The position numbers were made by a program, and so were the translations under genes. Positions 22,430 through 32,683 of a DNA stretch of 64,000 nt are shown piece after piece. The stretch's first letter is position 1, and each line of letters begins with the position of its first letter. The notes beneath the pieces were generated by a model, which searched no databases, was not told the origin of the DNA, and saw only the letters and a program-made list of their open reading frames with translations. Origin of the DNA: Palaemon carinicauda (Eukaryota > Arthropoda > Malacostraca > Decapoda > Palaemonidae); contig NC_090766.1 of NCBI RefSeq assembly GCF_036898095.1, positions 32,045,472 to 32,109,471 on the forward strand. Direction: 5' to 3'.

Positions 22430-24904
22430 TTTACGTATGTAAATGTAAATTTTAAACAAAAAAAATATGATAGGTTACAACATGTATACTCTTCAGACTT
22501 TTAAAACCTTCCCTTTAACTTAATGCATACAGTACTAAACTAAAAAAGGCACAAATATTAAAATGTTAGAATATTAGAGTAAAAAATAAAGATTGTTACT
22601 GTACTCACCACGAAAGAAGTTCAAGAAAAACTTGAATGATGATGGCGATGAATTTGCTGCACAGTAGAAATGATGATGATGAAGCTGATGATGTCTTCTA
22701 CTGTGCAGCCAATGATAGTATTTTACGTCTCTTCAGGCGGAGGTGTCTTTCCCTGGGACACCTCTTCAACTTCTTCCTGGGAAACTTCTTCAATTTCTTC
22801 CGAAGGCGTACTAGCAGGAGGAACTGGCTCTTTTTTGCGAGGCTAGAAGAACATTGTGATCGGAAGTTGCTGCTGCTGCTTCTTTTTTCGCTCTAAGAGC
22901 ATCCTGTAGGGAGTCATATCTTCATCGATCTTGTTGCAGAATTGCATAGATCGAACCTTATCCTCATCCCACTCTTGCAACATTTCTTTCACCTCCTTTA
23001 TATGGTTGCAGACCTTGGCAAGCCGTTCTAATGTTAAGCCCGTTTCTTCAACATTTTCTTGGGTCTCTTCCTGTGTTTCGCTCTCTTCTTCACTGGCCGA
23101 TTTTGTCAGGTCTTCTAGGTCTGCGTCAGTTAGTGGCTGGGAATGGCAGTCCAACAACTCGTCGACATCTTCAGTCGTCATGTCGCCAAACCTGTCACCT
23201 CCAATTATCGCAGCCAACTACACAGATTTGCGTATTGCAGAGTGTTGGATTTCAGACAGAGTAAATCCCTTGTCGTCGTAAACAATCTGGGGCCACAATT
23301 TCTTCCAGCTCGCATTCACGGTTGCAGGTTTCATTTCTTGCAGTGCCTTCTGAATGTTCTGCAGGCAGGTGGCTATGGTGTACTGCCGCAAGTACGCCTT
23401 CAAATTAAAATCTTCATCTTCATCTTCTTGGGGAGCATCCACACACACAACGAGGTCCGCCAAGGTATTCTTCGTGTAGAGGGCCTTGAACGCCCTGATA
23501 ACTCCCTGGTCCATCGGTTGAATTAATGACGTGGTGTTGGGTGGCAGGAACTCAACCTGAACGCCCTCACGCGACAGGTCAGTTGCGTGTCCACCAGCGT
23601 TATCCATAAGGAGAAGGATCTTGAATGGCAAGCCCTTCTCTAAGAGATATTGACTGACTTGCGGGATGAAACACTGGTGGAACCAGTTGGAGGTCAGCAT
23701 CTTCGTAATCCATGCTTTTGGATTATGCATCCAGTACACGGGAAGGAGATTCTTATTCTTATCTTTCAAAGCGCGAGGATTTTTCGACTTGTCAATAAGC
23801 CCCGGCTTTAGCAAAAATCCAGCAGCATTGCCACACATCACGAGGGTAACGCGATCCTTGAATGCTTTAAAGCCAGAGGCTTTGGCTTCTTCTTTGAACA
23901 GGAAAGTTCGCGACGGCATTCACTTCCAAAACAAGCCGGTCTCATCCATATTAAACACTTGTTCCGGCTTGTATCCACCTTCGGCGATAATATTCTTGAA
24001 CGTCTGGTTCACGTAAGTTTCAGCAGCGGCAGTGTCAGTGGAAGCAGCCTCGTCATGAAGGGAAATGCTTTTCAGGGCGAAGCGTTTCTGAAACTTCGCG
24101 AACCATCTTTTTCTAGCGGAAAAACGTTGTTTCTGACGCTGGGTATCAGTGGAAGTCCCTGGTTGAGGTTCATCTACATCATCATCTTCTTCAACATGGT
24201 CGCCATCATCATCTTGAGGTTCCTTTGCCGCAAAATTCTCATACAAGCTCAAAGCCTTGGTTCTGATGGTGTTCGTATACAAGGCTATGTTCTTCTTCCG
24301 GCAGTCGGCAATCCACACTGCTAAAGCACCTTCCATGCGTACGATCGTTTTATTACGCGTGGTAACGACTCGCTTCGCTGATCTGCTAAAGGTGATGGTA
24401 GCCGTCTTTCTAATGTTCGCCTCGTCCTTCTTGATATAGCGAACGGTGGATTCGTTGACTCCTAAATGGCGGGCTGCGGCCGCGTAATTTCTACCGTCTT
24501 TTAACATATCGAGAAGTGTCACCTTCTCAGCAATCGTCATCATCTTTCGGTGGCGTTTAGGCTCACTACCAGCCTTAGTAGAAGCAAAACGCTTGAGAGG
24601 CATTGTACAGTAGGGTTTAACAGAAAGTTCAACAAAAAGTTCAACTTAAAACAGTCACGCACAGCACAGATTAAAGTCCACAATAACTTAACAACATCTA
24701 CACAGCGATACGGCAGGAGACAAAGTGACCGCGAATACGTAGATGCTGCGGGTTGGAGATGTGGGGAAAACACCAATCACAGGCTAGATAACAAAACTTG
24801 GGTTCTGATTCGTCATCTATCAGCGCTTGAACCAATCACAACCCGTCTTATATGCTACGTAGGTTACCAATTCAAAGTACAAGGTACCTTACGTATACTG
24901 TACA

Positions 24905-24969
<65 letters not shown>

Positions 24970-24971
24970 TG

Positions 24972-25002
<31 letters not shown>

Positions 25003-25098
25003 TAATAATTTTAATAACAACAACAACAATAATAATAATCATAATAATAATAATAATACAGCTTTACGTACGCTATTTTACGCTTGTTTTGTTGTAGG

Positions 25099-25155
<57 letters not shown>

Positions 25156-25650
25156 TTATTCGAGATGTGATTTTTGCAACAAAGAATATTATTGGATGCA
25201 GTACTACGTATGTATACATACAAAAGATTCATGGAAAAGATGCACATCCATTACATTTGTAGTACAGTAGTAGCCATCAGCAGCCTAACACCATTCTAAT
25301 ATGGTATGACTGCATCTGATTTGCGTTTCATGTTCGATTTAATTTTACTACGTACTGTATACAATACTGAATTATCGTATGATCACATTCTCTTTTCGTG
25401 TTTTATTTCTTTCTGTGCTGAATTATATGTCATATGTAATGCAATGAACAATCAGTAAGAGCAGATATTACTAATTACAGTATTAATGGAATTACAGGTA
25501 ACGAAATATCGTATTTGGGGTCTTCACATATCGCAGTATTTTCGAAATTTCCGGAAAATCCGCGATATGTATATATATATGGGTTATGAAAAAAAGGCGC
25601 GAAGTGGTGAATCCGCGATGGTCGAACCGCGAAGTAGTGAGGGCTCACTG
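21680..25650 (-). mobile_element. Tigger/pogo-type DNA transposon (3,971 bp) inside Penelope copy 1
   Basis: Termini CAGTGAACCCTCG and, inverted, CAGTGAGCCCTCA, flanked by TA at 21,678-21,679 and 25,651-25,652, the TA duplication of this superfamily. The transposase is on the minus strand. Non-coding flanks hold (AG)n at 22,341-22,425, an (AAT)n tract at about 24,907-25,050 and (CT)n at 25,106-25,150. The insertion interrupts the GIY-YIG coding region, whose uninterrupted TA site is present in copy 2 near 28,700. Confidence 0.92.
22843..24603 (-). pseudogene. Tigger-type DDE transposase, two in-frame stops
   Basis: Cut-and-paste transposase acting in the nucleus on the element's inverted ends. 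From the ATG at 24,603 the frame holds about 587 codons. It has a pipsqueak-type helix-turn-helix (about 24-70, LLDMLKDGRNYAAAARHLGV), a CENP-B-type helix-turn-helix (about 75-130), an acidic spacer, then the catalytic DDE_1 domain with NMDETGLF, LLLMDNAGGH and PPNTTSLIQPMDQG supplying the three acidic residues. The tail EDVDELLDCHSQPLTDADLE is the usual Tigger C-terminus. The frame is unbroken except for TGA at 23,920-23,922, directly after ETGLFWK, and TAG at 23,218-23,220, so the protein is predicted non-functional. It is reminiscent of domesticated jerky/CENP-B proteins, but terminal repeats show this is a transposon copy. Confidence 0.88.
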
Positions 25651-25652
25651 TA

Positions 25653-27128
25653 GACTACATTTGTCTTCTTCAGAGGGTCGTTATCAGGGGGCGCTGGATT
25701 GTTCCTCATGATCAAGCTGCGGGTTTTTTCAGTCTGGTAATAGATGATGAGTTTCACTTTTGTGGTCTCATCAGTAGGTGACACGTTGTTAGTGATGATG
25801 TCTTTAATGGCCTTCTCATCCCGCTGATATTCTGCGTGCATGAGGCCCTTGTAGTAAAGTTTGATGTCTCTAGATCCGTTGGTGGAGGTGTCAGACCTAT
25901 CTGTAGTTCTGTCGGACCCTTGGCTGGCGCTGTCGGACCCTTCCACCACAGAGGACCCATTCCACTTGTCTATAGCTGTCCTCACTTCAGGCTGGACTTG
26001 CTTGTTGCTGTAGCCATTATTGATGAGGACCTGTGTGGCCCTTTCCAGCTCCTTGTGGGTGTCAGTCCATGACGAGCAGTGTGACAGACAAGGCCCTGCA
26101 TACAAAGGCCTTGATGGTCGAGGCCCTGTAGTGGGCAGGACATTCATTTTCGCCATTTATACACATGCCGAGATTTGTGGGCTTAGTGTAGTTGTCTGGA
26201 ATCCCTCGTTGGTGGAAGAAATCAAGACGTCCAGGAATGGGAGGCTGTTGTCAACGCTGTTCTCAAGGGTGAAGTGGAGGACGCTGTTGTCCTTTAAGGT
26301 CCTCCTTAGGTTCTCGATGGCTTCGGTGGAAGTAGCTTTGACGAAAGTATCGTCAATATAACGGAAGTAAGCGAGGGGGCACTCGAGTTGGGAGAATACC
26401 CTCTCCTCTACTACTATCATGTAGAAGTTAGCAAAGAGTACGCCCAAGGGCGAGCCCATCGCCACGCCATCCTTTTGTAAGTACATGTGCCCACGATGAG
26501 TAGTAAAGGGGGCCCTCTTAGTGCAGATGGCAAGGAGGGTCCGAAGGGCTTGCTCTGGGATATTCAATTCCGGAGTTGTCTCGTCCCTGTAGACTCTATC
26601 AGCGATAAGGACGATGGTTTCGTCATCAGGGACATTAGTGAACAAAGATTCGACGTCCATCGATGCTATGACCCCCTCGCCGCGGACGTCCTTGATCCTC
26701 TCTAGGAATTCGGCAGAGAAGGCCACACAGTGGCGGTCAGGGACATATGGCATCAAAATCGTGTTCAGTCTCTTGGCCAGCTGGTATGTAGGCGTAGGGC
26801 ATTGGCTGATGATAGGTCGAAGTGGGTTGCCTTGTTTGTGGGTTTTAACATTGCCATAGAGGTAACCAGGGCCATAATCCCCAGAAATCATGGGCAGGTG
26901 TACTGCGTTAGTTGCAGCATTAATGGCCTCGATGGTGCGATTTGCCTCCCTCTTGATGTCTTCAACAGGGTTGCTCGTGAGGCGCTCGAATTTGGTCAGG
27001 TCGGCAAGGATGGCGTCCAATTTCTCGTGGTACTCATGGATTTTGATGAGTTCAAAGGCAGCTGTCTTGTCGGCCCGTCGGACGGTGACATCAGCAACTC
27101 GTTTGAACTCTTTAGCAGCAGCTCTCAT
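25653..27128 (-). pseudogene. Penelope-like reverse transcriptase and linker (copy 1)
   Basis: Minus strand. The RT frame 27,128-26,157 is open (323 codons). It has LYGNVKTHKQGNPLRPIIS, motif A MDVESLFTNVP, motif B GVAMGSPLGVLFANFYM and motif C YFRYIDDTFVKA, as in telomerase-related Penelope RTs. A 4-base deletion relative to copy 2, near 26,190, shifts the frame after LDVLISSTNEGFQTT. The linker continues in another frame (KELERATQVLINNGYSNKQ, YYKGLMHAEYQRDEKAIKD) to NVVYS, where Tigger is inserted. RT copies element RNA at the target nick; this copy is dead. The 5' part of the ORF is missing, so the ATG at 27,128 is not the native start. Confidence 0.87.
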
Positions 27129-27141
27129 CTCCTTAGAAACG

Positions 27142-27216
27142 ATGCTCGTCCTTCAGGGCCTTATTTTGCTACTGGAGGCCCTTACTGATAGGGGCAGGTA
27201 CAGCAGCGGCATAGTT
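27142..27216. other. Spacer between inverted Penelope copies
   Basis: About 75 bp separating GTTTCTAAGGAG read outward in both directions. It contains CAGGGCC and GGAGGCCC words but no feature I recognise. It is the symmetry centre of the pair. Confidence 0.7.
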
Positions 27217-29414
27217 TCTAAGGAGATCAGAGCTGCTGCTAAAGAGCTCAAACGAGTTGCTGATGTCACCATCCGTCGGGCTGACAATACAGCTGCCGTT
27301 GTACTCATCAATACCCAGGAGTACCACGAGAAATTGGACGCCATCCTCGCCGACCTGACCTAATTCGAGCGCCTCACGAGCAACCCTGTTGAAGACATCA
27401 AGAGGGAGGCAAATCGCACCATCGAGGCCATTAATGCTGCCACTAACGCCATACACCTGCCCATGATTTCGGGGGATTAGGGCACTGGTTACCTCTACGG
27501 CAATGTTAAAACCCACAAATAAGGCAACCCACTTCGACCTATCATCAGCCAATGCCCTACGCCTACATACCAGCTGGCCAAGAGACTGAACACGATTTTG
27601 ACGCCATATATCCCCGACCGCCACTGTGTGGCCTTCTCTGCAGAATTCCTAGAGAGGATCAAGGACGTCCGCGGCGAGGTGGTCATAGCATCGATGGACG
27701 TCGAATCTTTGTTCACTAATGTCCCTGTTGACGAAACCATCGACCTTATCGCTGATAGAGTCTACAGGGACGAGACAACTCCGGAATTGAATATCCCAGA
27801 GCAAGCCCTTCGGACCCTCATTGCCATCTGCACTAAGAGGGCCCCCTTTACTACTCATCGTGGGCACATGTACTTACAAAAGGATGGCGTGGCGACGGGC
27901 TCGCCCTTAGGCGTACTCTTTGCTAACTTCTACATGGGAGTAGTAGAGGAGAGGGTATTCTCCCAACTCGAGTGCCCCCTCGCTTACTTCCGTTATATTG
28001 ACGATACTTTCGTCAAAGCTACTTCCACTGAAGCCATCGAGAACCTAAGGAGGACCTTTGAGGACAACAGCACTCCACTTCACCCTTGAGAACAGCGTCG
28101 ACAACAGCCTCCCGTTCCTGGACGTCTTGATTTCTTCCACCAACGAGGGATTCCAGACCACTCTCTACACTAAGCCCACAAATCTCGGCATGTGTTTAAA
28201 TGGCGAAAGTGAATGTCCTGCCCGCTACAGGGCCTCGACCATCAAGGCCTTTGTACACAGGGCCTTGTCACACTGCTCGTCATGGATTGACACCCACAAG
28301 GAGCTGGAAAGGGCCGCACAGGTCCTCATCAATAATGGCTACAGCAACAAGCAAATCCAGCCTGAAGTGAGGACAGCTATAGACAAGTGGTATGGGTCCT
28401 CTACAGTGGAAGGGTCCAACATCGCCAGCCAGGGGTCTGACAGCACTAGGGATAGGTCCGACACCTCCACCAACAGATCTAGAGACATCAAACTTTACTA
28501 CAAGGGCCTCATGCACGCAGAATATCATCGGGATGAGAAGGCCATTAAAGACATCATCACTAACAACGTGTCACCTACTGATGAGACCACAAAAGTGAAA
28601 CTCATCATCTATTACCAGACTGAAAAAACCCGCAGCTTGATCATGAGGAACAATCCAGCGCCCCCTGATAACGACCCTCTAAAGAAAACAAATGTAGTCT
28701 ACTCTTATCAATGCCCAGTCCGAGGATACCCCGGCAAATACATCGGTATGACTACAATGAAACTTTCGAAGAGGATTTCGTGCCACGTCCAGCAAGGTGC
28801 TATAAGAAATCATGCTCTACAGATACCCTAACACCCAAATTAGCCGGGCAGATATCGTCGCCACTACCAAAATTATTGGCAGCGCCCCGGACAGCAGGCG
28901 CTTACGAATATTGTAAGCCCTGTTAATCCAGAATGAGAAACCAGCGTTGAATACGACTCAAGAGATGTTCCTCCTACCATCCTGTCGACGTACCAATGCT
29001 AGGAACAAAGAACAAGACTCCCAGAACGATGACAACCCCGATCCTGACACCTCCACAAATGGAGAAATCGTCTGGCCGAATGCTGATTTTGGCGGCGAGC
29101 ATGGTCCGGAATTCCAGTCTGCTGGGCGTAGGAATGGGCTGCCTGACTTTGAGCCCGTCTCGGCGCACGCCTCAGACAATCAGGGAGCTCGGATACCTCT
29201 CTCAGCCCAGTCTACTGAGCGAGAGAGGAGCCTACCTGACTTTTTGGCTGGCTCGGCACGTGTCCTGACCAATCAGGATCCAGGATTCCTTCCTACCTCT
29301 CAGCCTGGGAGGCTGAGCCGAGCTCGTTGTACATCTGCCACTCGAGCCTATAACCTCCGCTCGGACAATCAAAATTCGAGGCCCCTCTCTACAAACCAGA
29401 GCCGGGATATATAA
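27217..29414 (+). pseudogene. Penelope-like RT and GIY-YIG polyprotein (copy 2), multiply disrupted
   Basis: The same domain order as copy 1: RT with ASMDVESLFTNVPVDETI, GVATGSPLGVLFANFYMGV and YFRYIDDTFVKA, a linker, and the GIY-YIG start VVYSYQCPVRGYPGKYIGM. Lesions: stops at LADLT*, ISGD* and KTHK* (27,360-27,520), a 2-base deletion near 28,067 shifting the frame after RRTFEDNS, a frameshift after IRNHALQ (about 28,820), and TAA in place of the catalytic Glu codon in the LRIL-Glu-ALLIQN motif (about 28,917). After that the tail frame (28,947-29,414) is open. This copy is clearly dead, and more decayed in RT than copy 1. Confidence 0.88.
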
Positions 29415-29442
29415 GGACCCAGATCCAGCCAGAGCCTCACTT
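29408..29442 (+). promoter_or_regulatory. TATA box plus initiator ahead of the hammerhead (copy 2)
   Basis: TATATAA lies at 29,408-29,414 and initiator TCACTT at 29,437-29,442, with the A at 29,439, 31 bp from the TATA start. The arrangement is identical in copy 1. It is placed so that transcripts would start at the 5' edge of the ribozyme. It also overlaps the polyprotein stop region. Confidence 0.55.
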
Positions 29443-29443
29443 C

Positions 29444-29484
29444 TCGCCTGAAGACGGAGCAAGCATTTCCGAAACGCGTCGCAA
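29444..29484 (+). ncRNA. Hammerhead ribozyme motif, copy 2
   Basis: CTGAAGA at 29,448-29,454, stem II GGAG/TTCC, GAAAC at 29,471-29,475, then GCGT and cleavage base C29,480. Stem I has one mismatch (TCGC/GCAA) compared with a perfect stem in copy 1. Core bases match the type I hammerhead consensus with a minimal stem III. Confidence 0.68.
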
Positions 29485-29581
29485 TCCACTCCTGACTTTA
29501 CCTGTTGTAATTTTCGAGTATTACTTGTACTTGTATTAATTACATCCAGCCTTAACCTGAATTGTATTCTTCACCCACCTG

Positions 29582-29700
29582 ATGAACTTCGCCAACTTGC
29601 TAGCTGAATGTAGCAACCCTGAAAAGAGAATTGTCAGTAGAATCGAGAAATTGGACAAGAAATTTAATTCTGCCGATGCAGTCATAGTATTCAACTCCAC
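29582..29700 (+). pseudogene. Start of a Penelope-like ORF in the 3' terminal repeat (copy 2)
   Basis: ATG then NFANLLAECSNPEKRIVSRI and EKLDKKFNSADAVIVFNST, after which the frame runs into (TAT)n and encodes only Tyr/His. It matches the copy 1 start almost residue for residue, and copy 1 extends nine residues further before its own microsatellite. Confidence 0.65.
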
Positions 29701-30360
29701 CTATTATTATTATCATTATTATTATTATTATTATCATTATTATTATTACTTGCTAAGCTACAACCCTAGTTGGAAAAGCAAAATGCTATAAGCCTAAGGG
29801 GTCCAACAGGGAAAATAGCCCAGTGAGGAAAGGAAATAAGGAAATAAATTACAAGAGATCATTTAAGAATAACATTAAAATAAATCTTTCATATATAAAC
29901 TGTAAAAACTTCAAAATAATATGAGGTGCATGAATAAAATAGATTAGTGCGCCCGAGTGTCCCCTCAAGCAAGAGAACTCCAACCCAAGACTGTGGAAGA
30001 CCATGGTACAGAGGCTATGTCACTACCCAAGACTAGATAAAAATGGTTTGATTTAAGTGTCCTTCTAGAAAAGCTGCTTGCCCTAGCTAGAAAGTCCCTT
30101 CGACCCTTACCAAGAGGAAAGTAGCCACAGAACAATTACAGTGCAGTAGTTAACCCCTTGGGTGAAGAAGAATTGTTTGGTAATCTCAGTGTTGTCAGGT
30201 GTATGAGGACAGAGGAGAATCTGTAAAGAATAGGCCAGACTATTCGGTGTATGTGTTGACAAAGGGAAAGTGAACCATAACCAGAGAGAAGGATCCAATG
30301 AAGTACTGTCTGGCCAGTCAAAGGACCCCATAACTCTCTAGGGAGACTAAGAGGCTATTT
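29701..30360 (+). repeat. Dispersed (TTA)n-anchored repeat, near full length
   Basis: (ATT)n from 29,702, CTTGCTAAGCTACAACCCTAG, and the family blocks through TTGTCAGGTGTATGAGGACA to CCATAACTCTCTAG. Its anchor is the exact outer end of the Penelope pair. Confidence 0.8.
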
Positions 30361-31329
30361 TGTAGATTGGCGGACACATCCCCCATTCCATTCGAAATTT
30401 TCATTTTATAGCAATACTATATAAATGTTGCTCAGTGTGTTTTAAAACTTACAATTATATTCCTAAATGTTTTAAACACTGCCCCAACAAATATTTTTTT
30501 CTTTTTTTCATACAGACCTCTTTCCAATGTCAAGACAGCCACAGTTTGATTAGTTCTTAAAATTTGTTATAAAGGCCATTTGGATTATCATATCAGGGGT
30601 TTCGTCACCTTATCGTCGAATATAATGCACTATGATCTTCCTAATCAGGCAGTTGAATCGGTGGAACTTCAAAAATTCAAACTTGCATCAATTTCTGTTT
30701 AGTTTTTATGTGAAAGTCTATTCAGTTCTGAAGATGTTTTATTCCAATTGATCATTACTTCTTTGGTACATTATCAATATTCTTTCCTCACTGGGCTATT
30801 TTTCCCTGTTGGACCCCTCATAGCTCTTATAGCATCCTGCTTTTCCAACTAGGGTTGTAGCTGAGCTAGTAATATAAAGTACCAGCTGGATCTAACTTGC
30901 CGTGGTGCAGTGAGCAGAAATCAGTTACTCAAGCTCCAGATTGGATGAGTTGACCATTGTGGAGGTTGCTGCATAAGATTTTTCGTAAATTTGAGCATCC
31001 TTCGCATTCAGATCTTCCCAGACTGTACTGTCCTGTACACAGTATTAGGTATGAAGTTGGTTCTAACAGCCTTGCTTTCTCCATCTTCCTAATCTGGTAA
31101 AAGAATCAATGGAACTTCATAAGTTCAAACGTGCAGAAATTTTTCATGTTGAACAGGGCAACATTAATCTCTCTTCTTAGTTTATGTCAGATATATTTTA
31201 ACGCTGTTACCGATCTAAAAAATATCTTATATTCATTATTCGTTACATTTCATATAGTTTTGGAAAGTCCAAAACAGAAAACAAGCAACTGAAACTTTCT
31301 TGTTCCCAGTGCACATCAAAGGTACTGCC
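30361..31329. other. Spacer with one small repeat copy
   Basis: A minus-strand head of the dispersed family occupies about 30,775-30,880 (CACTGGGCTATTTTTCCCTG ... CTAGGGTTGTAGC). The rest is A+T-rich sequence in which I see nothing. Confidence 0.6.
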
Positions 31330-31700
31330 TTTTTTTTTTTTTTTTTTTGGTCTATGGACAGTAAGACGTTTGTAGGACCATGTTGGGGGTCTTCATCTTG
31401 AACTTCATTTGCAGAACAAAGTCGTTCAGATGACAGGTCAATGACTGGTCTACTGCCTCCTGACACACAGGTTGCTATAGAATCCCGGAGACGAGTCGTA
31501 GACCTCTTCAACCACTTTCTTGGCTAACATCTGATTGACCTTATCCTGATGGATCCACTTAAATATGAGCAGGTCATTGCCGTTGGGGTGAGAGGAAGGA
31601 GAGAGTTGGTGAACTAGAGGTGATATCCGATACGAGGAACCTCCACTGTCCAAGGTTCTGCCCCGTGGAATTGCCACCTCGTCCACCAACTCGACAGGTA
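31330..31700 (-). pseudogene. Reverse transcriptase remnant
   Basis: Minus-strand pieces LIFKWIHQDKVNQMLAKKVV, YDSSPGFYSNL and, in another frame, GGSRPVIDLSS resemble the DIRS/LTR-type RT entry (F-x-V-P-K-K-x-x-G-x-R-P-V-I-D-L). A run of about 21 T lies at 31,328-31,348. Frameshifts separate the pieces. It is too short to place in a family. Confidence 0.5.
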
Positions 31701-32396
31701 TCCCTTAATGGGTGGTGACATGGGGCGATTGCTCCCCCATAACAAGATCTTCGCCATTATTTGTCTTGATGCCTTCGGCAAAAGGGCTACTTCTAGTCTG
31801 TTGCTCTCTTAAATTGGAAACTGTCATTGTTAGTCTGCACACCTCTCTCTAATAGATGGGTGCCTTTGGAGCAAGTCCTATGTTTAATAGTAATTGAAGA
31901 AGGTTGTGATTAGAGTGATGGCACTTCTTGGCGGAAAAATCCTCTAATAGCGCTCCAATCCCCCAGGGTAGGACCCTAGATATTTTTTTGTAGGAAGATT
32001 CTCCCAGCTAAGTGAATTTCCTACACTATATATACTTTTCACACACCATACCAGTATTACTAGTCATCATTAACCTATGGGGCTTATAGCCAGTCTTTGC
32101 ACAAACTGCAAAAATAAAAAAAAAAATAAAAAAGTACCTAATGGTGCAGTGCAAGCTATTAATTTCACTTGCATTTCAATAATTACACATGGTACATGAC
32201 ACTTTCCAAGTACAATAATTACAGGGTGTAAAACTACTGAACAGACTAAGTATATTACCTCGCCTGTCTATTAACCTAAAGGTGAATGTGAAAAGCAGAA
32301 GCTGAGCTTCATAAAGCAAAATTAACAAGAATTCTTCCCTAAAATACAAAGCAATCCATTGTTGCTAAATGGGAAAAACTTATGCTCGCACCATTA

Positions 32397-32683
32397 ACTG
32401 TAGTAACGTCCCTGACTGGTGATCGCCCTACTTGGGTTTGAGTCTCACTCAAACTCGTTAGTTTCTTTGGTAGCTCCAACCTCGCCATCCTTGTGCGCTA
32501 AGGATGGAGGGTTTGGGGGAGCCTCTAGGTCTATCTGCTGGGTCATCAGCAGCCATTGCCTGGCCCTCCTTGGTCCTAGCTTGGGTGGAGAGGAGGCTAG
32601 GGCGCTGATCATATGTGTATATGGTCAGTCTTTAGGGCATTGTCTCTGTCCCTTGCCCCTGCCATTCATGAGTGGCCTTTAAA
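32397..32683 (+). mobile_element. tRNA-derived SINE, copy 2
   Basis: Same family as the SINE at 2,193-2,505: TAACGTCCCTGACTGGTGAT, a B-box-like GGGTTTGAGTCTC, CCTAGCTTGGGTGGAGAG, CTGATCATATG and GAGTGGCCTTTAAA. The two copies differ by indels, showing independent insertions. Confidence 0.75.

Larger units (their letters stand above)
20640..27141 (-). mobile_element. Penelope-like element, copy 1 (left arm of inverted pair)
   Basis: Reading 27,141 to 20,640 on the minus strand it has: an RT frame, the RT-endonuclease linker, a Tigger insertion (21,680-25,650), the GIY-YIG domain and C-terminal tail, a TATA/initiator, a hammerhead motif, and the first codons of a following ORF, ending at (ATT)n. 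About 2.5 kb of this is Penelope sequence. It is 5'-truncated at the same point as copy 2. YIDD-type RT plus a C-terminal GIY-YIG domain defines canonical Penelope-like elements. Confidence 0.88.
27217..29700 (+). mobile_element. Penelope-like element, copy 2 (right arm of inverted pair)
   Basis: Plus-strand mirror image of copy 1 without the Tigger insertion: RT, linker, GIY-YIG, tail, TATA/initiator, hammerhead and start of the next ORF, ending where (ATT)n and a dispersed repeat begin. It is 5'-truncated at the same base as copy 1, so the pair was probably generated together or by inverted duplication rather than by two random truncations. Confidence 0.88.

Noticed and set aside
22843..24603. 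Domesticated jerky/CENP-B-type host gene
   Set aside because: Terminal inverted repeats, TA duplications, an empty site in the sister repeat and two nonsense codons show an ordinary transposon copy.
25584..25650. C-terminal extension of the Penelope linker frame into sequence reading EPSLLRGSTIADSPLRAFFS
   Set aside because: It is read-through from Penelope sequence into the Tigger terminal repeat and not a natural fusion.
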